From: Psychroflexus torquis ATCC 700755
GTDB lineage: Bacteria > Bacteroidota > Bacteroidia > Flavobacteriales > Flavobacteriaceae
NCBI RefSeq assembly: GCF_000153485.2
Contig: NC_018721.1
Coordinates: 806,001 to 870,000, forward strand
Reading direction: 5' to 3'
Length of the DNA: 64,000 nucleotides
Position 1 is the first letter of the stretch. Every line of letters begins with the position of its first letter. The notes under the pieces are model-generated. The model did not search any database, was not told the origin of the DNA, and worked only from the letters and a program-made list of their open reading frames with translations. This document shows, piece after piece, positions 21,103-29,939 of this stretch. A program made the translations under genes and the position numbers.

Positions 21103-21176
21103 GGCCGCGTAGTTCAACTGAATAGAATATCAGATTTCGGCTCTGAGGGTTGGGGGTTTGAATCCCTCCGCGGTCA
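21103..21176 (+). tRNA. tRNA-Arg (anticodon UCG)
   Basis: A full cloverleaf: acceptor GGCCGCG/CGCGGTC (one G-T), D stem GTTC/GAAT, anticodon stem TCAGA/TCTGA with the seven-base loop TTTCGGC (anticodon TCG at positions 34-36), variable GGGTT, T stem GGGGG/CCCTC and discriminator A. CCA is not encoded. The D loop reads CTGA and the T loop TTTGAAT, so position 19 is A and position 56 is T instead of the usual G19-C56; the pair would be A-U. Confidence 0.93.
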
Positions 21177-21197
21177 CGAATAAGTAGTTTAAAATTA

Positions 21198-21231
21198 AAA
21201 AAAACGCCAAATTAATTTGAGCGTTTTTTTT
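21198..21231 (+). terminator. terminator after tRNA-Arg
   Basis: AAAAAAACGC (21198-21207) pairs with GCGTTTTTTT (21221-21230) around a self-complementary CAAATTAATTTG. The A and T runs make it usable in both directions. Confidence 0.8.
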
Positions 21232-21295
21232 CATTTGGACTACTTTCAAAGCGGAACGCTTAGGGATGCGCGGAGCGAATCCTATCACTACACTC

Positions 21296-21327
21296 AAGAA
21301 ACCACGTTTTTTTAAACGTGGTTTCTT
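21296..21327. terminator. perfect 14-bp hairpin
   Basis: AAGAAACCACGTTT, a TTTT loop and its exact complement. No T tract follows, so it may be a processing or boundary element rather than a classic terminator. Confidence 0.55.
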
Positions 21328-21381
21328 GCTTTCAGAAGGTGTAGCAAATCGCAGATTTGGTAAAGCGAATTGAAGATATAA

Positions 21382-21411
21382 AAAAGCATCGCTTTTTTAG
21401 CGATGCTTTTT
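21382..21411. terminator. bidirectional terminator
   Basis: AAAAGCATCGC and GCGATGCTTTT form an 11-bp stem with a T-rich loop and flanking A/T runs. It would end transcripts from either side, including leftward transcripts of the ECF operon. Confidence 0.75.
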
Positions 21412-21555
21412 AATATTATGTGGCGCCCGATTTAAAAACTTAACCTTTTCGTTGACCTCTCTCTTACCTTCAGCAAACGTTCAACATAAGGAATACTGGT
21501 AGGTGAATTTTTACATTCGATAATCAGAAAGTGGGATTCTATCATTTTTTAAAAT

Positions 21556-21852
21556 CTAGAATTTTTTTCTTTTTAATTTTTTAAGAAACTTTTTTAATAA
21601 TTGAGACATTTTTGATAAATCCCTAGCGATAGAGTCTTTTTCCCATTGGCTCACATTTCCTTTATAGTGTTTCCAAGACGATTTGATTTTTGCTACATCA
21701 GATTTTATGGCATCTTTTTCCCATTGGCTCGTATTAGCCTTTAATTCTTCAATTAAAGTTGAAAATTGAAAATTAATTTTTTCTCCTTGAGATGAATTTC
21801 CCCATATTTCTTTTACGTCTTGCCAAGTTTCTCTTTGTTCCTGTTTTGCCAT
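21556..21852 (-). CDS. small charged protein with an internal repeat, partner of the ECF sigma gene
   Basis: 98 residues, lysine-rich with no transmembrane segment. Two copies of S-Q-W-E-K-D-x-I-x-x-D (at about 42 and 68) lie in amphipathic helices, and the C-terminus is strongly basic (LLKKFLKKLKRKKF). It begins just after the sigma-factor stop with almost no gap, so the two are co-transcribed. By position it could be an anti-sigma or effector protein, but it has neither a zinc finger nor a membrane anchor of known anti-sigma families. Function unknown. Confidence 0.75.
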   Translation of the reverse strand: MAKQEQRETWQDVKEIWGNSSQGEKINFQFSTLIEELKANTSQWEKDAIKSDVAKIKSSWKHYKGNVSQWEKDSIARDLSKMSQLLKKFLKKLKRKKF

Positions 21853-21853
21853 T

Positions 21854-22360
21854 TTATTTTAATTTAGGGGTTATACACTCCAATAATATTTTTTTTATTC
21901 TTTTCATTTTTACAGCAATGTGATTTTCAGTCAGATCCGTTATTGCTGCTATTTCTTTATAAGGCAGTTCGTCTAAATGAAGAATAACGATGGATCCATC
22001 AACTGCATTCAAAAGGGAAATACAGTCACGTAGTGCCTTAAACTTTTTCTCTTCAATTTCATCTGGAATAGTTTCCGAAAGCTTGAACTGGATGGATTCT
22101 AATCGCGTGGTTTTGTTGTTCAAGCTATCAAACTGTATTTTGGAGCGATTGCATACATTTAGTGCAATTTTATAAATCCAAGTGCTGATATTAGATTTCC
22201 CCTTAAATGTCGAATATGACTTCCAAATGTGATATATGACTTCTTGGAAAAGATCTTGTGGTTCAATTGGTGAAACAGCATATATTCGACATATTCTGTA
22301 AATACTGGTCTTATTGTCTTCCAGAATCTGATTAAATAGCTGTTCTTCTTGTTTTTGCAT
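21854..22360 (-). CDS. ECF-type RNA polymerase sigma factor
   Basis: 168 residues. Region 2 is seen in PIEPQDLFQEVIYHIWKSYSTFKG then NISTWIYKIALNVC, and region 4 in VILHLDELPYKEIAAITDLTENHIAVKMKRIKKIL, the sigma-70 helix-turn-helix. It lies directly upstream of the 98-residue repeat protein. ECF factors redirect RNA polymerase in response to envelope or stress signals; the signal here is unknown. Confidence 0.9.
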   Translation of the reverse strand: MQKQEEQLFNQILEDNKTSIYRICRIYAVSPIEPQDLFQEVIYHIWKSYSTFKGKSNISTWIYKIALNVCNRSKIQFDSLNNKTTRLESIQFKLSETIPDEIEEKKFKALRDCISLLNAVDGSIVILHLDELPYKEIAAITDLTENHIAVKMKRIKKILLECITPKLK

Positions 22361-22826
22361 AGTATGTTCTTTCTATTTCCTGTTCTCTATTAACCTTAGT
22401 GACAAGAAGTGTCAAAATATGACAAGTATTTCGGTTTATTTTCAAAGTTTTCAATTATCGCTAACAGATTATATCTAAAAAGAAGCTACTTTTTGGATTA
22501 ACACAGAGCCAAGTTTTGGTAAATTTAGTTTTATTATTGGTGTAGAGCTTTATGACTAAAACAACCTAATTACTCTCTTAAAACCAAGGACTTACATCAA
22601 ATTAGTCTAACGACCAACATCCTTTTTTAAAAGTACCTAAAAAAGAATAGAGGAGGCAGAGAAATTAATAAGTTATCAAGTAAAAAAATTCAATTATCAT
22701 AATCCAATTGATGTCATAAATAATAGCATTGTTATGACTATTAATCGAGAAGAGTTCTATAAGAAATCTATTTTATTTGATGATTTTTATGATAAAATCA
22801 TTTAATTTAAAAGTCAGTTTGAGATT
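22361..22826. other. intergenic upstream of the ECF sigma gene, with a possible gene remnant
   Basis: Mostly AT-rich. On the plus strand 22641-22805 is open for 55 codons (the end reads INREEFYKKSILFDDFYDKII) and looks like the C-terminal scrap of a protein rather than chance, but there is no start codon and I cannot name it. A 26-bp sequence at 22817-22842 is repeated at 25864-25889. Confidence 0.4.
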
Positions 22827-22842
22827 CTATTTGAAGAATTTT
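22817..22842. repeat. 26-bp direct repeat, left copy
   Basis: GTTTGAGATTCTATTTGAAG plus AATTTT, identical at 25864-25889. With one mismatch the match extends to 30 bp. It overlaps the last codons and stop of the EamA transporter gene. The pair brackets about 3 kb that contain the transporter, a Crp/Fnr regulator and two broken IS elements. Confidence 0.85.
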
Positions 22843-23705
22843 GAAGTACTACTTTTACTAATAAGTAAACCTGTAACAATAAATAACCCTCCTATGAGGT
22901 GATAGGCATGTAAGTGTTCATTAAAAAGAATAGCAAATAATGCTGCCGATAATGGAACAATATTCATATAAATTCCTGCCTTATCTGCTCCCGCAATTTG
23001 AACTCCTTTTTGCCATAAAAAATATGCTAGTGCTGTACCAAAACATCCAATACCAAATACAGCCATCCAAAAACCGTATGTGTGTGTTGTAACCAGTTCC
23101 ATTCCGTTAATTGGTAATAAGATCAAGAAACCTATTAAGCAGCATAAGCTCGTTAAAAGTGTAAAGTTTAAACTTGAAATACGTGTAGCATATTTTTTAG
23201 TCCAAACATGATGTAATGCAAAAAATACGTTTGCTATTAATATGAGAATATCTCCATAATTAAATTGGATGTTACTTATGTTGGTCGTATTTCCTTTTAA
23301 GATTAAATAGGTTACTCCGAAAAAAGCAATGATGATACCTAGTAGTTGTATTTTTTTGATCGGAGTCTTCAATATTTTAGACGAGAAAAGTATTGTTAAT
23401 GCAGGATTTAAACTGACAATAAGTGCTGCGTTTATCGCTGAAGTATTTTGTAATCCTAGAAAGAAAAATAAATTAAATCCAAAAAGACCGATAAACCCTG
23501 TAAGAGAGATACCATTTAGATTCTTTTGAATTATTTTAAATGAGGGTAGGCTTTTGGCTCCCAAAATGATCAGTGTCACAAATCCAAATAAGAAGCGCCA
23601 AAACCCTGCTTCAATAAAATTAACCTCTTTTAATATTACTTTTGCTAAATGGAAATTTAGTCCTAAAAAAATAGTTGCAATAATTAAGTAAATTATCTCT
23701 CTCAT
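22827..23705 (-). CDS. EamA/DMT family transporter
   Basis: 292 residues with about ten transmembrane segments in two EamA repeats (first half rich in EAGFWRFLFGF and LNPALTILFSS, second with HHVWTKKYA and FLWQKGVQIAGADKAGIYMN). Such carriers export amino acids, metabolites or drugs across the inner membrane; the substrate is unknown. Only 10 bp separate it from the Crp/Fnr regulator gene upstream, so the pair is likely one unit. Confidence 0.9.
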   Translation of the reverse strand: MREIIYLIIATIFLGLNFHLAKVILKEVNFIEAGFWRFLFGFVTLIILGAKSLPSFKIIQKNLNGISLTGFIGLFGFNLFFFLGLQNTSAINAALIVSLNPALTILFSSKILKTPIKKIQLLGIIIAFFGVTYLILKGNTTNISNIQFNYGDILILIANVFFALHHVWTKKYATRISSLNFTLLTSLCCLIGFLILLPINGMELVTTHTYGFWMAVFGIGCFGTALAYFLWQKGVQIAGADKAGIYMNIVPLSAALFAILFNEHLHAYHLIGGLFIVTGLLISKSSTSKFFK

Positions 23706-23715
23706 AAACAGCAGA

Positions 23716-24285
23716 TTATGATTTTTCTCGCAACTTACTCAACGTAGAATTAGTCATCCCTAAATATGATGCAACTGCTTTACTTGAAATACGAGATAGT
23801 AATTTAGGTTCATGCTCCGTAGCCCATTTGAGTTTATCAATTCCTTCCATACCTAAAAAACTATAAATCCGCATTTGGGAATGAATAAAAACAAATTTTA
23901 AAAATTGATGGTAAACATTCGCAAAGGGAGGATAAGTATTAACTAACTCACAAAAATTAATGTGGTTGATGACTAACCATTCTGATTGCTCTAAAGGAAC
24001 TAAACAATCTCTAGATGGTTTTCGAAGGATAAAACTAGTGTTTACGGACATGACGCTATTTTCTAATGCAAAACAGCCCGTGACTTGATTACCTTTAGTA
24101 TTTATTTCGTTTGACCTTAAAAAACTTTTTCTGATAAAATAGAAATGTTTACAAACTTGACCAAGGTTACTTAACCTTTCATTTCTAGTTGTTCTTATTG
24201 GTTTGAAAAATTTAATTATTTGCTGTAATTTTTTCTCTCCGATTTTTCCATGACTTTTTATGTATGGCTCTAATTCTTTATACAC
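23716..24285 (-). CDS. Crp/Fnr family transcriptional regulator
   Basis: 189 residues starting at GTG (24283-24285); no ATG fits. An N-terminal cyclic-nucleotide-binding-type beta-barrel (with GQVCKHFYFIRKSFLRS then a conserved Gly-rich turn) is followed by a helix-turn-helix ending SSKAVASYLGMTNSTLSKLR. This is the short Bacteroidota Crp/Fnr type without the Fnr cysteines. It probably controls the adjacent transporter. Whether it also binds the GTAAC operators 3-5 kb away is open. Confidence 0.88.
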   Translation of the reverse strand: MYKELEPYIKSHGKIGEKKLQQIIKFFKPIRTTRNERLSNLGQVCKHFYFIRKSFLRSNEINTKGNQVTGCFALENSVMSVNTSFILRKPSRDCLVPLEQSEWLVINHINFCELVNTYPPFANVYHQFLKFVFIHSQMRIYSFLGMEGIDKLKWATEHEPKLLSRISSKAVASYLGMTNSTLSKLREKS

Positions 24286-24534
24286 GTTGTATATGTTAGT
24301 TTATGGATTCAAAAATAAAAAATAAGAAGTATCAATTGCAAAAATATTGTTTTAAGACAGCTTTTTAAGTTCCTTTTTTTATTAGACTCACATTGTTTTT
24401 AATGACACACAAAATTAGTTGCTTTGGTTAAGCACTAAAGTTAGTAAATAAATCACAGATAAAAAATCCACCAAGTGTTGTGTTTACCGATGATGTGACA
24501 GTTTTTATGAGTTTATAAATTTTTTATTTGAGTT

Positions 24535-24645
24535 ATGGTAAAAAAGTATGACAATGAATTTAAAGTTATGATCGTCGATCTATTAAATTCTGGTAGTAAG
24601 ACAAAACAAGTTAGTGAGGATTATGATTTAAGTCTAAGTACATGA
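24535..24645 (+). pseudogene. IS3-type orfA fragment
   Basis: 36 codons beginning MVKKYDNEFKVMIVDLLNSG then KTKQVSEDYDLSLST, the N-terminal helix-turn-helix of IS3-family OrfA proteins. It stops where the oppositely oriented IS4-type transposase remnant begins, suggesting that a second insertion cut it. Confidence 0.75.
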
Positions 24646-25668
24646 AAAAAATGAAAGATATCAGTATCATATTGATTTTCACAGTTTAGTAGAACATTAG
24701 CTAAAAAAGTTAGTCCATATTTAAAAATACTTTTAGCCTTTCTACCCTGTTTCTTAAATTTAATTGGATTTATTTGATGCAGATATATGCCAATTTTATA
24801 ACACCACACAAAAGCTATCATAACAAGTAATATTAATTTTTCTATTCTTTGAATATCTTTTAGATGTGTTTTTTCCACTATCAAATCCACTAGACTTCAT
24901 TGCTTTAAAACACATTTCAATTTGCCATCGTTTTTGATAATTTTGTTGTGCATTTTCAGGCTTATTAAAGGATACTATGATTAAAAATTCTTGTTTTAAG
25001 GTCTTTGGATTTAGTTTACAGCCTTGCAACTAGCAAAGTTCTCCATTTACTCGAACAATCTTCTAATCATACAAAAACTCATTGGTTTTAGATCTATTAA
25101 ACAAGTGAGATGCTTTAATTTCTTTGTTTTTGTGCGGTAGAAACACCTTGAAATTATTGCGGATACGAATGTAATATTTAATCTCATTTCTGTTTAAAAA
25201 TGCTAACCAGTCTTTACCTACAAATTCTCTATCTGCAACAACAGATTCAATAACGTGCTTACCAAAAAGACGTATAAATCTATTGAGTAAATCAATCCGT
25301 TCCTGACTACTAGAATTCCTTCTTTTATCAAGCATCGGAAACAATAACGGAAAGGCGATACCTTTATAAACAACACCGAGCATGAAAATAGTAATGTTCG
25401 TTTGTCCAAACTTCCAGTTCGTTCTATCACTACTTAAAATGAGTTTATCTCGAGAGGGAAGTAGATTAAAAACAAGGAGCGCAATGAGATCAGAATCCAA
25501 ACTATAGCTTGCTATAAAGCGCTGTATACGTCTCAAAGACGACCCTGAATCTGATTGGCTGTTAAAAGCATTCGCAAGCTTTTCAAAAGTAACTATTTGC
25601 ACTTTACACAAACCGATAACAAAGTGTGAAATGAGTTTGAGTCTTGCTAAATTAATTTTCTTTATAGA
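24621..25668 (-). pseudogene. IS4-family transposase remnant
   Basis: Three overlapping frames give pieces of one transposase: LSSDRTNWKFGQTNITIF with the first catalytic Asp, VVADREFVGKDWLAFL with the second, and YQKRWQIEMCFKAMKSSGFD with the catalytic Glu. Frames change near 25030-25060 and 24800-24890 and there is an in-frame stop after FLYD. No start codon remains at the 5' end (open to about 25668). It cannot make an active protein. Confidence 0.85.
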
Positions 25669-26031
25669 TGAGTGTTATATACTGAAGTTACTTCACTATT
25701 TTTAGTAATACATTGGTTTTCCTCATTAGAAAATAAGTGATATTATTTGTATAACATACCGAAGATCAATGTTTTATTATAATTCATTAACACTTAATTT
25801 GTTGGTTTTCAATGAAGTATATTTTTGTCATGTACTAAATAAAAATATTTGTTCAATTCGTCTGTTTGAGATTCTATTTGAAGAATTTTATGAGATTAAT
25901 TTATATTTTAATTTGGCATAGTCGTTCTCATATTAATAAAAAATTAAGAATACTAGAACTATTTTTTTTTAAATCATGTAACAAATCTTAATTTTATACG
26001 TCTTATTAAGAATAACTTAAAACTAGCAATC
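25669..26031. other. intergenic, including the right copy of the 26-bp repeat
   Basis: AT-rich, with no gene. The right 26-bp repeat is at 25864-25889. Sequence from there to 26031 should contain the promoter of the S9 peptidase gene, but I could not define it. Confidence 0.4.
25864..25889. repeat. 26-bp direct repeat, right copy
   Basis: Identical to 22817-22842. Read on the minus strand it would also encode the final residues KFFK and stop of the transporter, so it may be the end of a displaced second copy or the footprint of an insertion. Confidence 0.85.
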
Positions 26032-28302
26032 ATGTACATAAACAGAATTTCTCTAGTTATTCTATTATCTTTGTCTTTAACAATGGTCAATGGACAAACT
26101 ATAAATGGAGATTGGAGCGGTAAGCTCAACGCCATGGGGCAAGAAATCCCTTTGGTTATTCATTTCTCTGGAAATGATGATAACCTCACAGCAACGATGG
26201 ATAGTCCATCTCAAGGTGCTACAGATTTACCTGTTGAAAAAGTAAGTCTTGAGGGTACACAACTTTCACTTTCATTAATGGGTGGACAGATTGAATACAC
26301 CGCAGAAGTAAACGGAGATAGTATGACAGGGAATTTTAAACAAAGTGGAATGGATATGCCTCTAACACTCACCAAAGGTGAATTAGAAAAACCTGGTGAT
26401 ACTTCTTTGCCAAGTTCTGAGGAAGAAATGGAAGCTTTGGCTAATAAAGAAACAGGAGATTATAACTATTCTGTGGCTGATTATTTTGCTAAACCAGCGT
26501 CATCAGAATTTCAACTTTCTCCAGATGGAACGTATTTGAGTTACCGTGAGAAAGATGATAATCTTAAAAACCATGTCTATGTCAAAAACATTAAAACCAA
26601 CGATGTTCAGCGTGTTATTACAGAAGCAGAGGAACTCATACGTGGTTATGGCTGGGCAAATGACAAGCGTTTAATATACATTATGGATAAAGGTGGTAAT
26701 GAAGATTACCATTTATTTGCAGTCGATATTGATGGAAATAATCAAAAAGAATTAACTCCTTATGATGGTGTAAAAGTTGAAATTTTGGCATTACTAAAAG
26801 AGGATAAAAATCACATGGTGATTTCCATGAATAAAAATAATGCTCAAGTTTTTGATCCTTATAAGATCAATATTGCTACAGGCGAATTGGAGCAGTTGTA
26901 TGAGAATACCGATATAACGAATCCTATAATGGGTTATGAATTTGATAAAGATGGAAATTTACGAGGTTTTGCCCGTCTTAAAGATGGCATAAATTCAGAA
27001 TTTTATTATGCTGTAGAACCCGGAGATTATAAATTGATGAAAACTACAAAATGGGATGATACTTTTTCTATCATCAGTTTTGATTATGCTTCAGAAAATG
27101 AACATGACGCCTATATGGTCTCTAATCTAAATTCGGATAAAACAGAAATTTATAAATACGATTTAGCTAAAAATGAGGTTGTTGAAAAACTATTCTCTAA
27201 TAAAAATTACGATGTATCAGGTGCATCTATATCTAGAAATAGGAATTGGGAGCTCGATTATTTTAGTTATGAAGGTGAAAAAGACGAAATCATTCCTGTT
27301 AGTCAATATTACAAAAAACTACATAAAAAGCTAGAAAAGGAATTTCCGGGTTATAATTTTTACTTGTCTGATAGAACCGATGATGAAAGTCAATATTTAA
27401 TTTATGTCACTAGTGATAAGTTGTATGGTAAGTACTATTCATACGATGTCACTAAAGATGAAATAAAACTGTTATTTGATTTAATGCCTCAATTGAAAGA
27501 GAACGACATGTCAGAAATGCGTCCTATTTCTTTTAAAAGTCGCGATGGAATTCAACTTCATGGGTATATAACTCTTCCCAAAGAAGCTGTAAAAGGACAA
27601 AAGGTTCCAGTTATCGTTAATCCGCATGGTGGCCCGCAAGGCATTAGAGATTCATGGGGCTTTAACCCAGAGGCGCAGTTATTTGCCAGTCGTGGTTATG
27701 CCACATTGCATGTTAATTTCAGAATAAGCGGAGGTTATGGTAAGGAGTTTTTACGCAGTGGTTTTAAAGAAATTGGCCGTAAAGCTATGGATGATGTGGA
27801 AGACGGATTACAATACGTTGTAGACAAAGGCTGGGTAGACAAAGAAAAAGCGGCAATCTACGGAGGCAGTCATGGTGGTTATGCTGTGTTACGCGGACTT
27901 ACCAAAACACCAGACTTATATGCTTGTGGTGTAGATTATGTAGGCGTTTCTAATCTGTTTACTTTTATGGAAACTATACCTGCTTATTGGGCACCTTATT
28001 TGCCTATTCTAAAAGCAGTGTGGTATGATGCAGAAGTTCCAGAAGAAAAAGAAATAATGACTGAAGTATCGCCAGCTTTTCATATCGATAAAATCAAAAA
28101 ACCCTTATTTGTAGTCCAAGGAGCCAATGATCCTCGTGTAAACATTGATGAGAGTGACCAGATTGTAAAAAGCCTTCGGGATAAAGGTGTTGATGTGCCT
28201 TACATGGTAAAATATGATGAAGGCCACGGTTTTGCAAAAGAAGAAAATCGCATGGATTTATATACCGCTATGATGGGATTTTTTGCTGAACAGTTGAAAT
28301 AA
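26032..28302 (+). CDS. S9 family peptidase (prolyl oligopeptidase type) with an N-terminal beta domain
   Basis: 756 residues. A signal peptide (to about residue 22, VNGQ) is followed by a roughly 100-residue beta-rich domain ([20 protein letters not shown] and repeated LT-type strands). Then come a beta-propeller (about 145-490) and the alpha/beta hydrolase catalytic domain. The triad is Ser613 (GGSHGG), Asp700 (GANDPRV) and His732 (EGHGF), and NPHGGPQG marks the oxyanion region. It is a periplasmic or secreted serine peptidase acting on short peptides. A hairpin terminator follows at 28353. Confidence 0.92.
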   Translation: MYINRISLVILLSLSLTMVNGQTINGDWSGKLNAMGQEIPLVIHFSGNDDNLTATMDSPSQGATDLPVEKVSLEGTQLSLSLMGGQIEYTAEVNGDSMTGNFKQSGMDMPLTLTKGELEKPGDTSLPSSEEEMEALANKETGDYNYSVADYFAKPASSEFQLSPDGTYLSYREKDDNLKNHVYVKNIKTNDVQRVITEAEELIRGYGWANDKRLIYIMDKGGNEDYHLFAVDIDGNNQKELTPYDGVKVEILALLKEDKNHMVISMNKNNAQVFDPYKINIATGELEQLYENTDITNPIMGYEFDKDGNLRGFARLKDGINSEFYYAVEPGDYKLMKTTKWDDTFSIISFDYASENEHDAYMVSNLNSDKTEIYKYDLAKNEVVEKLFSNKNYDVSGASISRNRNWELDYFSYEGEKDEIIPVSQYYKKLHKKLEKEFPGYNFYLSDRTDDESQYLIYVTSDKLYGKYYSYDVTKDEIKLLFDLMPQLKENDMSEMRPISFKSRDGIQLHGYITLPKEAVKGQKVPVIVNPHGGPQGIRDSWGFNPEAQLFASRGYATLHVNFRISGGYGKEFLRSGFKEIGRKAMDDVEDGLQYVVDKGWVDKEKAAIYGGSHGGYAVLRGLTKTPDLYACGVDYVGVSNLFTFMETIPAYWAPYLPILKAVWYDAEVPEEKEIMTEVSPAFHIDKIKKPLFVVQGANDPRVNIDESDQIVKSLRDKGVDVPYMVKYDEGHGFAKEENRMDLYTAMMGFFAEQLK

Positions 28303-28352
28303 TAGTTTTTTATATACTCAATGTATTTAGCGTTGAGTATACCATAAAGTTT

Positions 28353-28384
28353 AAAGCGAGCCTCTTTTTGAGGTTCGCTTTTTA
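28353..28384 (+). terminator. terminator of the S9 peptidase gene
   Basis: A 12-bp stem AAAGCGAGCCTC/GAGGTTCGCTTT with a TTTTT loop and a trailing T run, 51 bp after the stop codon. Confidence 0.85.
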
Positions 28385-28418
28385 ATTTAAATCAATTGCA
28401 AAATGCAACTCTTTATTA

Positions 28419-28561
28419 CACAAATTTAGCATTCAAATTTAGCATAACATCAGCTTCTTTTTTACTTACTAATAGTCATAAAATAGAATCGTAACTAGTG
28501 CTGAGCTACCTCGTGGTATAATTCAAATTTTTAATGCAACATTTAAAAACTAAATTGGTAT
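28419..28561. mobile_element. MITE-like element, subfamily 2, copy 1
   Basis: About 143 bp. The right end ATTTAAAAACTAAATTGGTAT is the near inverted complement of the left end, CAAATTTAGCATTCAAAT. Internal CTGAGCTACCTCGTGGTATA matches the subfamily 1 elements at 60478 and 63261. No ORF. Its right edge abuts a truncated MscS gene remnant. Confidence 0.7.
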
Positions 28562-28700
28562 AACTCAACATTGGATTTTCTTAGAACGCGTTTCAAAAGA
28601 CGCATTATAAATTTAATTGCAAAAATACCAAGCACCAAAGCAACAAACGCGTAAAGAAGGTTAAGTCTGATTTGGGTTATGAAATTCACAAATCTATTTT
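28562..28700 (-). pseudogene. MscS-type mechanosensitive channel, N-terminal fragment
   Basis: On the minus strand about 45 codons read FVNFITQIRLNLLYAFVALV then LGIFAIKFIMRLLKRVLRKS, which resembles the first transmembrane helix and basic loop of small MscS channels. The frame runs into the MITE at 28561 and has no ATG of its own. A short but characteristic fragment. Confidence 0.5.
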
Positions 28701-28952
28701 TTACCTCTCACCAAAAGTCTTGATTCATTCCTTTCTATTTTTAAATAATTTACGAAAACCAAATCATCTAATGATAATTTTATCTGTACATCACTTCGAT
28801 TGGTTCAATATTTTTTTTATCCCTATCACAATCTACTCCACTTGAAGAATGTTCCTTTTCAAATTTGAAGATTTGTCTGGCACGAAAAAAACATAAAATG
28901 AAAGTATCAAAAAGAAGCATTAAAATAAGCCGAGTTGAATCCAAACCATATT
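28701..28952. other. intergenic between two MITEs
   Basis: AT-rich with no supported gene. A short plus-strand frame near 28898 (MKVSKRSIKISRVESKPYY) runs into the second MITE and is not credible on its own. Confidence 0.35.
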
Positions 28953-29114
28953 ATACCAATTTAGCATTCAAATGTCGTATAAAATCAGTTTCTTTTTCAC
29001 TTATTAATCGTCATAAAATAAAACCATAACTATTGCTATGCTTATATTTTTTTCCTCAATTAAGTAAAAAATAATTCAAATTTTTAATGCAACATTTAAA
29101 AACTAAATTGGCAT
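28953..29114. mobile_element. MITE-like element, subfamily 2, copy 2
   Basis: About 162 bp with ends ATACCAATTTAGCATTCAAATG and AACATTTAAAAACTAAATTGG as imperfect inverted repeats. It shares its outer 50-60 bp on each side with the copy at 28419 but differs in the middle. It is non-coding and lies just upstream of the oxidoreductase gene. Confidence 0.7.
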
Positions 29115-29207
29115 TACTGATTGAAAAAAATTAAAGTGTTAAAAAAAAAGCATAATTCTCTTAATCGATATTAATAAAACCTATAACTTTTATAAATTAA
29201 GGTAAAA

Positions 29208-29870
29208 ATGAATACTTTAGAAATTAAGACAATTGAAAAAATTACTCCTGATGTTTTACAAATCAGAACCAGTAAACCTGAAGGCCTTGAGTTTAAGCCA
29301 GGACAAGCTACAGAACTTTTTATAAAAAAAGAGAATTGGAAAGATGAAGGCAGACCTTTTACCTTTACTAGTCTACCAGATGATTCTCATCTCGAATTTG
29401 TCATTAAAACCTATACAGGCCACGAAGGAGTCACAGATAAACTAGTCGACTTAAAGAGTGGTGACAAATTATTACAAAATGAAATCTTTGGAAATATTTA
29501 CTTTAGAGGTGAAGGAACTTTTATTGCAGGTGGAGCTGGACTTACTCCTCTTATCGCTATTCTAAGAGACCGCCAGCGAAATGGAGGCAATGAAACTAAT
29601 AAATTGATTTTCGCAAACAAAACCAGTAAAGACATCATCTTAAAAGATGAACTTAAAGAAATGCTTGGCGATCGTTTTATAAACATTTTATCTGGTGAAA
29701 AAACAGAGGACTTTGCAAATGGACGTATCGATCAAAGTTTTCTAAAACAACATATTATTAATTTAAACCAAAAATTCTATGTGTGTGGTCCAGATCCTAT
29801 GATTGAGAGCGTTGTTAGCGATTTGAAAGCGCTTGGTGTTGAAGCTGAAAACATTATAGTAGAAGGATAA
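29208..29870 (+). CDS. FAD-dependent ferredoxin-NADP+ reductase-like oxidoreductase
   Basis: 220 residues with an N-terminal FAD domain (G-R-P-F-T-F-T-S near residue 47, the RxYS-type FAD motif) and a C-terminal NAD(P) domain (FIAGGAGLTPLIAILRD near residue 105; CGPDPMIESV near residue 197). It has no iron-sulfur domain. It would pass electrons between NAD(P)H and a small carrier in the cytoplasm. It stands alone and converges on the phenylacetate operon. Confidence 0.85.
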   Translation: MNTLEIKTIEKITPDVLQIRTSKPEGLEFKPGQATELFIKKENWKDEGRPFTFTSLPDDSHLEFVIKTYTGHEGVTDKLVDLKSGDKLLQNEIFGNIYFRGEGTFIAGGAGLTPLIAILRDRQRNGGNETNKLIFANKTSKDIILKDELKEMLGDRFINILSGEKTEDFANGRIDQSFLKQHIINLNQKFYVCGPDPMIESVVSDLKALGVEAENIIVEG

Positions 29871-29886
29871 TCCAAAAGCATAGTGT

Positions 29887-29925
29887 AAAAGAAATACCCA
29901 AGGCTAACCACAGGGTATTTCTTTT
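29887..29925. terminator. bidirectional terminator
   Basis: A perfect 13-bp stem, AAAAGAAATACCC (29887-29899) with its complement (29913-29925), between convergent genes. It ends both the reductase gene and the long leftward phenylacetate/E1 operon. Confidence 0.85.
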
Positions 29926-29939
29926 ATTGCATTCACTTC

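Larger units (their letters stand above)
21177..21555. other. hairpin-rich intergenic region downstream of tRNA-Arg
   Basis: Three strong hairpins lie here, listed separately. On the minus strand, from about 21543 leftward, a 35-codon frame (MIESHFLIIECKN and onward) is open but too short to support as a gene. It could be a remnant of something inserted at the tRNA 3' side. No attachment-site duplicate of the tRNA end was found in the window. Confidence 0.4.

Noticed and set aside
21103..21555. Integrative element inserted at tRNA-Arg
   Set aside because: No integrase follows the tRNA and I found no second copy of its 3' end within the window.
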